Positions 38,206 to 47,916 of a DNA stretch of 64,000 nucleotides are shown here, piece after piece. Positions within the stretch are counted from its first letter, which is position 1. Every line of letters begins with the position of its first letter. The position numbers were made by a program, and so were the translations under genes. Under the pieces are notes generated by a model. The model ran no database searches. It was given only the letters and a program-made list of their open reading frames with translations, and was not told the DNA's origin. The stretch lies in the NCBI RefSeq assembly GCF_029945535.1, contig NZ_JAQSCU010000018.1, positions 12,776-76,775 on the forward strand, read 5' to 3'. The stretch is from Methylotenera sp. (lineage in GTDB: Bacteria > Pseudomonadota > Gammaproteobacteria > Burkholderiales > Methylophilaceae).

Positions 38206-39460
38206 CAATATTCAAGAATATATGCAAAATATGGGTGTTGAGGCGCGCAAAGCTTCGCGACTGATGGCGAGTGCCGACACCAATGTTAAAAATCTGGCAC
38301 TTACGCATATTGCCAAAGCAATCTTGCGTGAAAAAACAGCCCTGCTCGCTGCGAACAAGCTCGATTTAGATGCAGCCCGTGCCAATGGCTTAGATGATGC
38401 CATGCTGGACAGACTCACCATCACTGAGAAATCTATCAACACTATGGTAGAAGGCTTAAACCAAATCGCCAGCTTGGCGGATCCAATTGGTGAAATGACT
38501 GATTTCAAATATCGCCCAAGCGGAATTCAAATCGGCAAAATGCGTGTGCCACTTGGCGTGATTGGCATTATTTACGAAGCGCGTCCAAATGTGACGGTAG
38601 ATGCTGCGGGGCTTTGCATTAAATCTGGCAATGCAGCAATTTTACGTGGTGGCTCTGAAGCGATTCATTGCAATCAAGCATTAGCTAAATTAGTGCATGA
38701 AGGCTTGGCTGCTGCCGGCTTACCTACCTCTGCTGTGCAAGTTGTCAAGACGACCGACCGCGCTGCAGTGGGCGAATTAATTACCATGAAGCAATACGTA
38801 GACGTGATTGTGCCACGTGGCGGCAAAGGCTTGATTGAGCGTATTTCTAACGATGCGCGCATCCCAGTCATTAAACATTTAGATGGCAACTGCCATGTTT
38901 ACGTAGATGATGATGCCGATTTTGATAAAGCATTACGCATTCTAGAAAACAGCAAAACTCAGCGTTTGGGTACTTGCAACACTGCTGAATCATTACTGGT
39001 TGCCCGTTCAGTGGCTAAAGAAATGTTGCCAAAACTGGCTGATATGTTGATTTCACACGGCGTTGAAATTCGTGGTTGCGCGGAAACATTGGCACTGGTG
39101 CCACAGGCAAAAGCAGCGACTGAAGAAGACTATTACACTGAATATTTAGCTGCGATTATTTCTTGCAAAGTAGTGGATGGTTTAGATGAAGCGATTGCGC
39201 ACATCAACCAGCATTCAAGCCAACATACTGAAGTGATCGTAACCGAAAACTACACCAAAGCCCGTCGCTTCTTGCGTGAAGTGGATTCCAGCAGCGTGAT
39301 GGTGAATGCCTCTACTCGTTTTGCTGATGGTTTTGAATATGGCTTGGGTGCTGAAATAGGCATTTCTACAGATAAACTACACGCACGCGGCCCTGTTGGT
39401 TTAGACGGCTTAACTTCGCTTAAATATGTTGTTCTAGGCGACGGTCACGTAAGAGCTTAA
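38198..39460 (+). CDS. proA: Gamma-glutamyl phosphate reductase
   Basis: ProA reduces gamma-glutamyl phosphate to glutamate-5-semialdehyde with NADPH in proline synthesis. The 420-residue aldehyde-dehydrogenase-fold protein shows the cofactor-binding [20 protein letters not shown], the catalytic cysteine in [15 protein letters not shown] and the C-terminal [20 protein letters not shown]. proB is not adjacent. nadD follows after 11 bp. Confidence 0.97.
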   Translation: MTNNIQEYMQNMGVEARKASRLMASADTNVKNLALTHIAKAILREKTALLAANKLDLDAARANGLDDAMLDRLTITEKSINTMVEGLNQIASLADPIGEMTDFKYRPSGIQIGKMRVPLGVIGIIYEARPNVTVDAAGLCIKSGNAAILRGGSEAIHCNQALAKLVHEGLAAAGLPTSAVQVVKTTDRAAVGELITMKQYVDVIVPRGGKGLIERISNDARIPVIKHLDGNCHVYVDDDADFDKALRILENSKTQRLGTCNTAESLLVARSVAKEMLPKLADMLISHGVEIRGCAETLALVPQAKAATEEDYYTEYLAAIISCKVVDGLDEAIAHINQHSSQHTEVIVTENYTKARRFLREVDSSSVMVNASTRFADGFEYGLGAEIGISTDKLHARGPVGLDGLTSLKYVVLGDGHVRA

Positions 39461-39471
39461 AAGGTTTAAAA

Positions 39472-40125
39472 GTGCAAACGATAGGCTTGCTGGGCGGCAC
39501 GTTTAATCCCATTCACTTTGGTCATTTGCGCATGGCGCAAGAACTGGCTGACTCACTCAGTTTGAATGCAGTAAAATTCATCCCTTCCGCTAATCCACCA
39601 CACAAGCCACCGCCGCAAGTTTCTGCTGAACACCGCACGGCTATGGTACAGCTGGCTATTGCCGACAACCCGCAATTCCAGTTTGACGGCCGCGAGTTAA
39701 GCAGAACTGGCGCTTCATACACGATAGAGACTTTAGAGAGTTTGCGCGATGAATTGGGCGATGGCACGAGCTTGATATTAATCATGGGCAGCGATGCGTT
39801 TACTAAATTTAATACATGGCATCGTTGGCAAGAGATTATTAAGCTGTGCCATATTGCCTTGGTGCAAAGACCTGCGTCTACCAACAAAGAGCCACTAACA
39901 AAAGAGTTAGAAACCTTTTTACACAATCATTACACAGAACATGCGGAAGACTTGCATGAAAGTAGCGCAGGCCTGATTACGATGCAAGCCATCACCCCGC
40001 TGGAAATATCTTCAACGGCTATTCGACAAGCTTTACAACTCAAGCATTCTGCCCGTTATTTAATGCCAGAGAACGTGCTAGATTATATTGCTGCTAAGCA
40101 GCTGTTTAGCGCGGTTTCAGCTTAA
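39472..40125 (+). CDS. nadD: Nicotinate-nucleotide adenylyltransferase
   Basis: NadD makes nicotinic acid adenine dinucleotide from NaMN and ATP. The 217-residue protein starts with GTG and has GGTFNPIHFGHLRMAQE (the HxGH-type nucleotidyltransferase site) and the C-terminal ISSTAIRQALQ (ISSTxIR motif). In most Betaproteobacteria rsfS and rlmH follow directly; here the next gene is an M48 protease, so that order is broken. Confidence 0.96.
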   Translation: MQTIGLLGGTFNPIHFGHLRMAQELADSLSLNAVKFIPSANPPHKPPPQVSAEHRTAMVQLAIADNPQFQFDGRELSRTGASYTIETLESLRDELGDGTSLILIMGSDAFTKFNTWHRWQEIIKLCHIALVQRPASTNKEPLTKELETFLHNHYTEHAEDLHESSAGLITMQAITPLEISSTAIRQALQLKHSARYLMPENVLDYIAAKQLFSAVSA

Positions 40126-40228
40126 TCATATTTTACTTCTCACCTGATAAACACTATTAACGTACTGGCATTTTTGCGCTATGCTTCTGATAGTGTTAAA
40201 AAAATCACCATAGCAAACGGACACTCTC

Positions 40229-41803
40229 ATGTTGAAACAGTCACTTTCTAAAAGCTTAACTTTAATGTTAGTGACAGCAATTAGTTTGCTCACCACAGCT
40301 TGTGGCACAAATCCAGTGACTCATAAAAAAGAGTTTCAGCTAGTTTCAGAATCGCAAGAAATCTCTATGGGCACGCAGAATTATGGCCCTGCAAGGCAAT
40401 CTCAAGGCGGCGACTATGTGATAGATCCAGAACTGACCGCTTATGTGCAAAGTGTAGGCAACAAACTGGCTGCGGTATCTGACCGAAAATTGCCTTATGA
40501 ATACACCGTGTTGAATGATTCCATACCCAACGCCTGGGCGATGCCTGGCGGCAAAATCGCGTTTAATCGCGGGCTACTTTATGAGTTGAATAGCGAAGCT
40601 GAACTCGCTGCTGTGATGGGGCACGAAATGGTGCATGCCGCAGCACGTCATGGGGCAAAAAGCATGGAGCGCGGTATATTCATGCAAGGCGCGATGATTG
40701 CTGTTGGTATAGGCACCCAAAATAGCGATTATGCGAATTTGATTGTAGGCGGTGCACAAGTTGGCGCGCAACTAGCCACAAGTAAATATGGACGCAATGC
40801 CGAAAGCGAGGCGGATTTATACGGCATGCAATATATGAAAAAAGCCGGATATGACCCGACTGCTGCCGTTACCTTACAAGAGACCTTTGTACGTTTAAGT
40901 GCCGACCGAAAAAGTAATTTTATTGATGGTTTATTCGCAAGCCATCCACCGTCTGAGATTCGTGTAGCAGCCAATAAAGACACGCTCGCACAAATAGGCG
41001 CAGGTGGCGATTGGGGTAGAGAAATATACGCGCAAAAAGTTGGTAAGTTGAAATCAACGCAAGCAGCTTATAAAGCTTACGATGAAGGTGTAAAAGCACT
41101 TGCTGCAAAAGATACGGCAAAAGCCACCACACTTGCTAAACAAGCGATTGCTGGTGAACCTCGTGAAGCACGTTTTCAGGAGTTGCTGGGCGATATTGCC
41201 TTATCTCAAAAGAAGCCTGCCGAAGCTTTAACCTATTACAACAAAGCTATTCAGGTGCAGCCCGGTTACTTTAAACCGCATGTGCAAGGTGGCATTGCTT
41301 TGTACGACTTGGGGCGTAAAGCCGAGGCTGAACAATATCTCGCAAAAAGCAACACGCTATTACCCACGGCGCCTAGCCATTTTCTGCTAGGTAAAATGGC
41401 TGAAGAGCGAGGTGACATGCAAAGCGCACTTAAAAACTACGCAGTTGCTGCAGATTCAAACTCTGAAATTGGCAAACAATCTAGCGCGGAATACGTACGT
41501 TTAGATTTACCTCAACATCCTGCAAAATATCTGCAAGCCGCGCCGCAAGCAGATAATTTCGGTAATTTATACGCTGTAGTTGCCAATCCAACGCCATTAG
41601 CCGTCAACCGCGTACAGGTCAGAGTAATTCAATATGATGCAAAAACGGGGCGCGCAATTGCCCAGAGTCAGCCCATGTTGATTAATGGCAGCATCGCATC
41701 GAATAAACGAGGGCAAGTGGCGGTGAATGGGGTGAGGATTGCAACTCAGCAAGAGTTGCAGCTTTATAAAGTGGTGATTGAGGCTGCAGAGTTGGCGAAA
41801 TAG
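40229..41803 (+). CDS. M48 family zinc metalloprotease with TPR repeats (lipoprotein)
   Basis: This 524-residue protein has a lipobox LLTTACG (Cys25), so it is a probable periplasmic lipoprotein. The peptidase domain (about 60-260) has the zinc site GHEMVHAAARHG and the third ligand in AESEADLYGMQYM. At least two tetratricopeptide repeats (about 320-400) and a C-terminal beta-like domain follow. The layout is BepA-like (outer-membrane protein quality control), but the N-terminal lipobox and the C-terminal extension also fit other M48/TPR proteins. A 103-bp gap separates it from nadD, and a repeat element lies downstream. Confidence 0.88.
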   Translation: MLKQSLSKSLTLMLVTAISLLTTACGTNPVTHKKEFQLVSESQEISMGTQNYGPARQSQGGDYVIDPELTAYVQSVGNKLAAVSDRKLPYEYTVLNDSIPNAWAMPGGKIAFNRGLLYELNSEAELAAVMGHEMVHAAARHGAKSMERGIFMQGAMIAVGIGTQNSDYANLIVGGAQVGAQLATSKYGRNAESEADLYGMQYMKKAGYDPTAAVTLQETFVRLSADRKSNFIDGLFASHPPSEIRVAANKDTLAQIGAGGDWGREIYAQKVGKLKSTQAAYKAYDEGVKALAAKDTAKATTLAKQAIAGEPREARFQELLGDIALSQKKPAEALTYYNKAIQVQPGYFKPHVQGGIALYDLGRKAEAEQYLAKSNTLLPTAPSHFLLGKMAEERGDMQSALKNYAVAADSNSEIGKQSSAEYVRLDLPQHPAKYLQAAPQADNFGNLYAVVANPTPLAVNRVQVRVIQYDAKTGRAIAQSQPMLINGSIASNKRGQVAVNGVRIATQQELQLYKVVIEAAELAK

Positions 41804-41865
41804 TGTCGGCAAATAATTTGAAAACTTCGCACGAAACAAAAGTTCTAACAAAATTTAATTACTCC

Positions 41866-41977
41866 CGTCATTCCCGCGTAGGCGGGAATCCAGTCAACGT
41901 GGATGTTAGCTTTAGTTAAGCCAACAAAAATTCGTGCGCATCACCTTGTCTGGATACCAGCCTCCGCTGGTATGACG
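41866..41977. repeat. Composite inverted repeat (MITE/BIME-like) between M48 protease and bioD
   Basis: The left arm 41866-41893 folds as attcccgc-gtag-gcgggaat flanked by cgtc and ccag. The right arm 41950-41977 is its inverted, diverged copy (about 23 of 28 match) and folds as ataccagc-ctcc-gctggtat. The two arms enclose about 56 bp without coding potential. It sits between two convergent genes. Confidence 0.7.
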
Positions 41978-42008
41978 AATATAGGAAATTGGTTAACCGG
42001 CTGAATCT

Positions 42009-42665
42009 TTAAGTTGTAAGATGGCGTATATCCAACTGACCCTGCCAACGCACAACACTTAAGCATGGCGCAGCAATCCGTTGTTGCAAGCTATTTAAGT
42101 TCTCATCAAACATCGCAAAGTTGGGTTCTATCTCGTTGGCAATCCATCCGGCTAATTTCAAGCCACGCGCTTGAATTGCCTCCACGGTAAGAAGCGCATG
42201 GTTAATGCAACCTAAGCGTATGCCTACAACCAGTATCATCGGGATATTTAACAACACCGCTAAATCAGCCAGTGTTTGTGTTTTGTTAAGGGGCACACTG
42301 AAACCACCCGCACCTTCAACAACAACCACATCAGCCAAGCTTATTAGTTGCTCATAGGCTTGTTGAATGACGTTTAAATCAATTTGAACGCCAGCTTGTT
42401 CAGCGGCAATATGTGGGGCAATAGCTGGTGCGAAACGATAAGGGTTGATTAAATCTAGATCTGCGCTGATGTTGCTCGCTGAGATTAAAGCCGTGACATC
42501 CTCGTTAATCAACTCGTTCTTTTCATTGAGTTCACACCCAGAGGCCACAGGTTTCATACCTATAGCTTTTAAACCTTGCGCCGCAAAGTACTTTACCAAA
42601 GCGCTTGCCACATAGGTTTTACCTACGTTGGTATCAGTGCCGATGACAAAGTAAGATTGCGCCAT
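42009..42665 (-). CDS. bioD: Dethiobiotin synthetase
   Basis: BioD closes the ureido ring of dethiobiotin from DAPA, CO2 and ATP. The 218-residue P-loop protein has VIGTDTNVGKTYVAS at the N-terminus, the substrate Lys in GMKPVASGCE and VVVEGAGGFSVPL. It is the last gene of the bioB-F-H-C-D operon, 17 bp after bioC. Confidence 0.96.
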   Translation of the reverse strand: MAQSYFVIGTDTNVGKTYVASALVKYFAAQGLKAIGMKPVASGCELNEKNELINEDVTALISASNISADLDLINPYRFAPAIAPHIAAEQAGVQIDLNVIQQAYEQLISLADVVVVEGAGGFSVPLNKTQTLADLAVLLNIPMILVVGIRLGCINHALLTVEAIQARGLKLAGWIANEIEPNFAMFDENLNSLQQRIAAPCLSVVRWQGQLDIRHLTT

Positions 42666-42682
42666 ATTGATATTCTGCAGAT

Positions 42683-43591
42683 TTATTTATTTCTAGGTCT
42701 AAATGTGACGGGCGAAACGCCATCATCAAACTTTGGTTTATCTTGCCCACGCCAAGCATGCCCGTAGACGACTTCAAACGTGGCAGGTAGTTTGCCGTCC
42801 ACACGAAACTGCTCGTAATTGGCTTCTAAATTCTGTAAGAAGCCACGACCAAGTAAGCCACGCGCACGTCCATCGGTAGCGTTATGTGCGCCTATGCTTT
42901 TTAAGTCGCGCATGACGCTTTTAACGTCATCGTAAGTGAGCGTGAATCGCTCTACATCTAACACTGGCGCACTGAAACCAGCGCGCACCATAGCATCGCC
43001 AATATCGTGCATATCAAGGAACCGGCTCACACTGGTCGTGCCATTGTGTCCGCTCGTGGCAACGCGCAACTCTTTGAGCGTATCGGGGCCAAAGGTGCTG
43101 AACATCAGCAAGCTTTCTGGCTGCAACACTCGGTGGAACTCTTGCAAAGCTGCATCTAGATCATTACACCATTGAATCGCCAAGTTTGACCAGATTAAGC
43201 CCACACTTGCATTCGCCAAAGGCAGTGACTCAATATCGGCACACAACAAATTCTGTTTAGCGCCGCCTAGCAAGTTTTTCACTTGCCCGATTAAGCCATT
43301 ATTTGGATTGGTACTGCGGGTTTTTTGCAGCATAGGTAGCGCAAAATCAAGTGAAATCACTTGCGATTTTACGAAGCGTTTTTGCAAAGCATGGCTGGCT
43401 AACCCTGTGCCACAACCCGCGTCTAATATGGTTTGTGGATTTAATTTAACTAAATCTAAGCGGCTAAGCATTTCTTCGCGCACTTGCTTCTGCAAGATTG
43501 CTGCGGCGTCATAAGTTTCGGCAGCACGGCCGAATGAAGCACGCGCGCGCGCTTTATCAATGTAGTAACTATCGGTCAATTTTGCTTCCAT
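42683..43591 (-). CDS. bioC: Malonyl-[acyl-carrier protein] O-methyltransferase BioC
   Basis: BioC methylates malonyl-ACP to disguise it as a fatty-acid primer for pimelate synthesis. The 302-residue SAM methyltransferase begins with ARASFGRAAETYDAAAILQ, has the SAM loop ILDAGCGTGLASHAL and the family's SNLAIQWCNDL segment. It is fourth in the operon, 4 bp after bioH, which later removes the methyl ester. Confidence 0.95.
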   Translation of the reverse strand: MEAKLTDSYYIDKARARASFGRAAETYDAAAILQKQVREEMLSRLDLVKLNPQTILDAGCGTGLASHALQKRFVKSQVISLDFALPMLQKTRSTNPNNGLIGQVKNLLGGAKQNLLCADIESLPLANASVGLIWSNLAIQWCNDLDAALQEFHRVLQPESLLMFSTFGPDTLKELRVATSGHNGTTSVSRFLDMHDIGDAMVRAGFSAPVLDVERFTLTYDDVKSVMRDLKSIGAHNATDGRARGLLGRGFLQNLEANYEQFRVDGKLPATFEVVYGHAWRGQDKPKFDDGVSPVTFRPRNK

Positions 43592-43595
43592 ATTG

Positions 43596-44402
43596 TTAAG
43601 CGCTTGCAGGTTCTAAAAACTGAACAACAGCATCCACAAATTGCTCTTGGTGCGATAAAAAAGGCGCATGTGAGGCGCCAGAAATCACGCGTAAGTAACC
43701 CACAGGCAAATTCTGCATCATCCAATGTGCGGCTTGTACAGGCGCGAGCGTATCTCTATCACCATGAATCAACAGCGTGGGCTTTCTTAAGCGCTCAATT
43801 TCCGCACGTAAATCTGTCTCTAGCAATATACCCAAGGCGCGCTGTAAAGTTTGACTGGTTGGCGCTGGGCGCTCCTCAAGCTTCCTGCGTAACAGCCTTA
43901 CCGTTAATCTTGCACTTTTATCGCCCATACATTGCAGTGTTAAGAATTGCGTGAGTGTTTTGTGATAATCCGTATCCATACTATCGGCGAAGCGCTCAAA
44001 CACTTCAGGTGCAATACCTGAAGTCCATTTGGCTTGCGTCATAAATTCTTCTTTATTCACAAAACATGGCGTAGACCCAACCAGTACCAATCTGCGAACC
44101 GCATCAGGCTGATCTATTGCAATGCGCATAGCAACCTGCCCGCCCCATGACCAACCAATCACATCTGCATTCGCAGGCAACATTTCCGCCACTTTTTCTG
44201 CAATGATATGCAGGTGGTAAGGCTCAGTTGGGCGACTTAAGCCCATGCCTGGCAAATCCACAATATGCAGCGTAAATAATTTACTTAGGCTTTTAATTAT
44301 CGGCTGCCATACCGCGCCACTCATGCCCCAGCCATGCACTAGCACTAGGTTTGGACCGCTGCCTGTGGTTTCCATATAGATATTAGCAGGGACAATATTC
44401 AT
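43596..44402 (-). CDS. bioH: Pimeloyl-ACP methyl ester carboxylesterase BioH
   Basis: BioH hydrolyses pimeloyl-ACP methyl ester, ending pimelate elongation. The 268-residue alpha/beta hydrolase shows LVHGWGMSGAVWQPI, the nucleophile elbow GWSWGGQVAMR, the acid in HGDRDTLAP and the His in SGASHAPFLSH. Trp in the elbow is typical of BioH. Its ATG overlaps the bioF stop by 4 bp, so it is translationally coupled. Confidence 0.95.
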   Translation of the reverse strand: MNIVPANIYMETTGSGPNLVLVHGWGMSGAVWQPIIKSLSKLFTLHIVDLPGMGLSRPTEPYHLHIIAEKVAEMLPANADVIGWSWGGQVAMRIAIDQPDAVRRLVLVGSTPCFVNKEEFMTQAKWTSGIAPEVFERFADSMDTDYHKTLTQFLTLQCMGDKSARLTVRLLRRKLEERPAPTSQTLQRALGILLETDLRAEIERLRKPTLLIHGDRDTLAPVQAAHWMMQNLPVGYLRVISGASHAPFLSHQEQFVDAVVQFLEPASA

Positions 44403-45565
44403 AGCGTTTGCTCTGCCTGCTGAATGGCCGAAATCAGCTGTTTAATATCGTCTAGTGAGTGTGCAGCCGATAACGAAATACGTAATCTAGCTGTACCTAC
44501 TGGCACGGTAGGTGGACGAATGGCTGGTACTAAGATACCTAAGCCTTGCAAATATTCACTTAACGCGAGTGCTTCAAGATTGTCGCCAACGACTAAAGGT
44601 TGCACAGATGTTTCAGATGGCATTAACTGCCATTTCTTGCATTGCAGATTGTCTTTAAAATAGTTAATCAAGCTGCGTAAATGTGTACGTAAATCATCAC
44701 CCTGCTCAATCAAACTGACTGAAGCAGATAAGGTCGCTGATAATGCTGGTGGCGCGGGTGTTGAGTACACATAACTTTTGGCAGTTTGAATCAGGTAGTC
44801 AATCACCACACTTTCACCCGCAACAAAAGACCCAGCCACACCAGCAGCTTTGCCTAAAGTTGCCATCATAATAATGCGTGGAGATTTCAGTTTAAGATGG
44901 TTTAGCGAGCCTTGACCATGCTCACCCAACACACCAAAGCCGTGAGCATCATCAATATACAAATAAGCATCGTACTTTTCGCAAAGTGCTAAATACTCAG
45001 CTAATGGCGCCATATCGCCATCCATACTAAATACTGCATCAACGGCAATCAGTTTATGCCGCGCTGTACTAGCTTTAAGTAGATTTTCAAGCGCAGTTAC
45101 ATCGTTATGCGCAAAGCGGTTGAACTCGGCCAGCGAATAATAACCGCCGTCATTCAAGCATGCATGATTTAATTTGTCCGCAAAAATCGCATCCCCACGC
45201 CCTACCAATGCGCCTAATGCGCCTATATTTGCCATGTAACCTGCAGAAAATAACAATGCCGCAGGCATATTCACAAACTTAGCTAACTGCTTTTCCAAGT
45301 CATCATGGTAACGATGATGACCTGTCACAAGCCCTGATGCGCCGCTACCGACACCTGAATCGCCGGCTGCTTTTTGCATGGCGGCAATAAGTTTTGGGTG
45401 GTTTGCTAAGCCCAAATAATCATTACTACAAAATGATAAGTAAGGCTTATTATTCGCAACAATGTGCTCAGCCTGCGGAGAATCGAGCAAACGCCTTTGG
45501 CGCAGCAAACCTTCCGCTTTGCGTTTATCTAACGCGAGTTGTAAAGAAGCAAGCATGTTAGACAT
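44399..45565 (-). CDS. bioF: 8-amino-7-oxononanoate synthase
   Basis: BioF is a PLP enzyme that condenses pimeloyl-ACP with L-alanine. The 388 residues include FCSNDYLGLANHPKL, the GSGASGLVTGHHRYHDDLE segment, the PLP-Asp motif IDDAHGFGVLGEHGQG and the Schiff-base Lys in MMATLGKAAGVAGSF. It follows bioB by 5 bp. Confidence 0.97.
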   Translation of the reverse strand: MSNMLASLQLALDKRKAEGLLRQRRLLDSPQAEHIVANNKPYLSFCSNDYLGLANHPKLIAAMQKAAGDSGVGSGASGLVTGHHRYHDDLEKQLAKFVNMPAALLFSAGYMANIGALGALVGRGDAIFADKLNHACLNDGGYYSLAEFNRFAHNDVTALENLLKASTARHKLIAVDAVFSMDGDMAPLAEYLALCEKYDAYLYIDDAHGFGVLGEHGQGSLNHLKLKSPRIIMMATLGKAAGVAGSFVAGESVVIDYLIQTAKSYVYSTPAPPALSATLSASVSLIEQGDDLRTHLRSLINYFKDNLQCKKWQLMPSETSVQPLVVGDNLEALALSEYLQGLGILVPAIRPPTVPVGTARLRISLSAAHSLDDIKQLISAIQQAEQTL

Positions 45566-45570
45566 TTACC

Positions 45571-46596
45571 CTAGATTTTATTGATGCCTAATTTTTCGAA
45601 TAATTTCATATCAGTCGAAGCTTCAGGATTCGCTGTCGTCAGCAACTTTTCGCCGTAGAAAATACTATTGGCACCGGCTAAAAAGCACATACTTTGTATG
45701 CCTTCGCTCATGCTTTGACGACCTGCTGACAAACGCACATAGCTAGTTGGCATAGTGATACGCGCCGCGGCAATGGTGCGCACAAATTCAAAGGAATCTA
45801 ACTCTTCAGTGCCATGTAGCGGCGTACCTTCAACTTGCGTCAGTAAATTGATAGGCACACTTTCAGGCGGACGCTCCATATTCGACAATTGCGCCAACAA
45901 GCCAGCACGTTGATTGCGCGTTTCGCCCATACCAATAATGCCGCCGCTGCATACGTGGATATCTTGGCTGCGCACGCGATCCAATGTGTCTAAGCGGTCT
46001 TGATAAGTACGTGTAGTAATTACATCGCCGTAAAACTCTGGCGCGGTATCCAAGTTGTGGTTGTAGTAATCCAAACCAGCTTCTTTTAACTGTTCAGCTT
46101 GACCATCTTTTAACATACCCAAAGTCGCGCAAGTTTCTAGGCCCATCGCTTTGACTTCCGCAATCATTTTCAGCACAGGCTCTAAATCGCGCTGTTTAGG
46201 TCCACGCCATGCAGCGCCCATACAGAAGCGGCTGGCGCCATTGTCTTTAGCCTCTTGCGCGGCTGCCACTACATCTTCGAGCTTCATCAAAGGCTCATTT
46301 TCCACCTCAGTGTGGTAACGTGCCGCTTGTGGGCAATAACCGCAATCCTCTGAACAGCCGCCAGTCTTAATCGACAGCAAGGTACTCACCTGAACTGCAT
46401 TTGGATTAAAATTCGCACGATGCACGGTTTGCGCCTGATACATTAAATCACTGAAAGGCAACTCAAATAATGCGACAATATCCGCTACACTCCAACGGTC
46501 AACTGTATTGGTTTCACACGAATGATTAAGATTGGCTTTTAGACTATCCGTATTAATAACGGCATGTGTGACGCCTTGTTGTGAGGTTTCGAGCAT
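45571..46596 (-). CDS. bioB: Biotin synthase
   Basis: BioB is a radical-SAM enzyme that inserts sulfur into dethiobiotin. The 341-residue protein has the 4Fe-4S motif [10 protein letters not shown], the [13 protein letters not shown] segment and the [2Fe-2S] cluster residues including the Arg/Cys of [11 protein letters not shown] strong Shine-Dalgarno (aaggaa) precedes the ATG. It leads the operon and is divergent from comFC with only about 60 bp between them. No obvious BirA-type palindrome was recognised there. Confidence 0.97.
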   Translation of the reverse strand: MLETSQQGVTHAVINTDSLKANLNHSCETNTVDRWSVADIVALFELPFSDLMYQAQTVHRANFNPNAVQVSTLLSIKTGGCSEDCGYCPQAARYHTEVENEPLMKLEDVVAAAQEAKDNGASRFCMGAAWRGPKQRDLEPVLKMIAEVKAMGLETCATLGMLKDGQAEQLKEAGLDYYNHNLDTAPEFYGDVITTRTYQDRLDTLDRVRSQDIHVCSGGIIGMGETRNQRAGLLAQLSNMERPPESVPINLLTQVEGTPLHGTEELDSFEFVRTIAAARITMPTSYVRLSAGRQSMSEGIQSMCFLAGANSIFYGEKLLTTANPEASTDMKLFEKLGINKI

Positions 46597-46623
46597 GTGC
46601 AGTTCCTTTTTTTAGAAGCTTAA

Positions 46624-46649
46624 TTTATAGCGAGATTATACCTTGTCAA
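46624..46649 (-). promoter_or_regulatory. bioB promoter candidate
   Basis: On the minus strand TTGACA (46649-46644) and two -10-like boxes, TATAAT (46640-46635) and TATAAA (46629-46624), are packed in 26 bp. The spacers (3 and 14 bp) are not ideal; TATAAT could instead pair with TTGCGT 18 bp upstream. The region is clearly promoter-like, but the exact boxes are uncertain. Confidence 0.35.
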
Positions 46650-46655
46650 TGAAAA

Positions 46656-47390
46656 GTGACGCAAATTTTGAACATGCGATTAAAATTTAAGCAATTCCTG
46701 CATAACGGCGTTTCAAATAAACTATTTAATCGTTTATTCAAACAGCGCTGCCTGCTGTGCGCTGCTAATGATGGTTCAGAACTTGGCTTATGTGGCGGCT
46801 GTTACAAAGACTTGCCTTGGCACAGCGCGCCACAATGCCCGCGATGCGGCTTGTCTTCAAATGGATTGATATGCGGCAGCTGCTTAAACTCACCGCCAGA
46901 TTTTGACGCAACCCACAGCTTGTTGACCTATGACTTTCCCTTAGACGCTATGATGCAGCGCTACAAATACGGCAGCATGCTCAACTTAGGTCACATTTTT
47001 GGGAAAATGATGAGTAATAAAATCAATCAATCCAGCGTAGACTTAGTGATAGCAATGCCTATGCACCCAAAGCGCCTCAAAGAACGTGGTTTTAATCAAG
47101 CGCTAGAAATCGCCAAAATCATCACAAAGAGTAACCCTGAAAAATTAGACTATCACTCCGTACAACGCCAAAAATTCACGCCTCCACAAGCCAGCCTGCC
47201 ATTGAAGGAGCGTGTTAGAAATATTAAAGGGGCATTTAAAGTGAGTAATCATTTGAACGGCAGGCGCATAGCCATTGTCGATGATGTAATGACAACAGGC
47301 GCCAGCCTAAACGAGTTAGCTAAAACATTAAAACAAGCGGGTGCTGCCCATGTAGAATGTTGGGTAGTAGCAAGAACGCTGCCAAAGTAA
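46656..47390 (+). CDS. comF: ComF family phosphoribosyltransferase-like protein (ComFC)
   Basis: ComF/GntX proteins are needed for DNA uptake and recombination in several competent bacteria. The 244-residue protein has an N-terminal zinc-finger-like region (CLLCAANDGSELGLCGGCY, then CPRCGLSS and ICGSC) and a C-terminal PRT domain with the PRPP motif IAIVDDVMTTGASLNE. The frame opens with GTG at 46656; an ATG at 46674 is an equally plausible start. It is divergent from bioB. With type IV pilus genes in the same window, a natural-transformation role is plausible. Confidence 0.9.
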   Translation: MTQILNMRLKFKQFLHNGVSNKLFNRLFKQRCLLCAANDGSELGLCGGCYKDLPWHSAPQCPRCGLSSNGLICGSCLNSPPDFDATHSLLTYDFPLDAMMQRYKYGSMLNLGHIFGKMMSNKINQSSVDLVIAMPMHPKRLKERGFNQALEIAKIITKSNPEKLDYHSVQRQKFTPPQASLPLKERVRNIKGAFKVSNHLNGRRIAIVDDVMTTGASLNELAKTLKQAGAAHVECWVVARTLPK

Positions 47391-47401
47391 TTAACTTACC
47401 T

Positions 47402-47425
47402 TCACTCCTATTTTCATAGGAGTGA
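47402..47425. terminator. Hairpin between comF and trmL
   Basis: tcactccta (47402-47410) pairs exactly with taggagtga (47417-47425). The T-run behind it is poor (gaattt), so it is a weak terminator or a leader hairpin of trmL. Confidence 0.4.
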
Positions 47426-47450
47426 GAATTTAAAGAAAGTGTCATTTCAA

Positions 47451-47915
47451 ATGTTTCACATCGTATTATTTGAGCCGGAAATTCCACCAAACACCGGTAA
47501 CATCATCAGGCTCTGTGCCAATACTGGTGCGGCTTTACACTTAGTAAAACCTTTGGGATTTAGTCTAGATGACAAACAGCTCAAACGCGCTGGTTTGGAT
47601 TATCACGAGTATTCAACTATGCAAGTGCATGAAAATTGGGATGCCTGCAAAGCCGCGCTGGCTGGCAAGCGCCTATTCGCCATCACCACCAAAGGTAGTA
47701 CGCGGCATAGCGATATTCAATTTAAAGCAGATGATGTATTTGTTTTTGGCCCAGAAACGCGCGGATTGCCTGAAGAAATACGTGCAGAGTTTACAGCCGA
47801 GCATAGACTGCGCTTATCTATGCTGCCGGATAGCCGTAGCCTGAATTTATCTAACTCCGCTGCCGTGTTACTTTATGAGGCTTGGCGACAAATGGGTTTT
47901 GAGGGTGGCGTATAA
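47451..47915 (+). CDS. trmL: tRNA (cytidine/uridine-34-2'-O-)-methyltransferase TrmL
   Basis: TrmL is a small SPOUT methyltransferase that 2'-O-methylates the wobble base of tRNA-Leu isoacceptors. It has the N-terminal [20 protein letters not shown], the knot residues [13 protein letters not shown] and the C-terminal [18 protein letters not shown]. The frame can start at GTG 47439, but the ATG at 47451 gives the family's canonical N-terminus (154 residues). It converges with the ydjM-like gene after 1 bp. Confidence 0.95.
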   Translation: MFHIVLFEPEIPPNTGNIIRLCANTGAALHLVKPLGFSLDDKQLKRAGLDYHEYSTMQVHENWDACKAALAGKRLFAITTKGSTRHSDIQFKADDVFVFGPETRGLPEEIRAEFTAEHRLRLSMLPDSRSLNLSNSAAVLLYEAWRQMGFEGGV

Positions 47916-47916
47916 C

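Noticed and set aside
40149-40197. aacactat ... atagtgtt inverted repeat before the M48 protease gene
   Set aside because: Only eight bp with a 33-base loop and no T-run; likely chance in AT-rich DNA.
46597-46655. BirA operator upstream of bioB
   Set aside because: No inverted TTGT(A/C)AACC-type arms are visible in the 60-bp gap, so regulation by BirA is not supported by the sequence.
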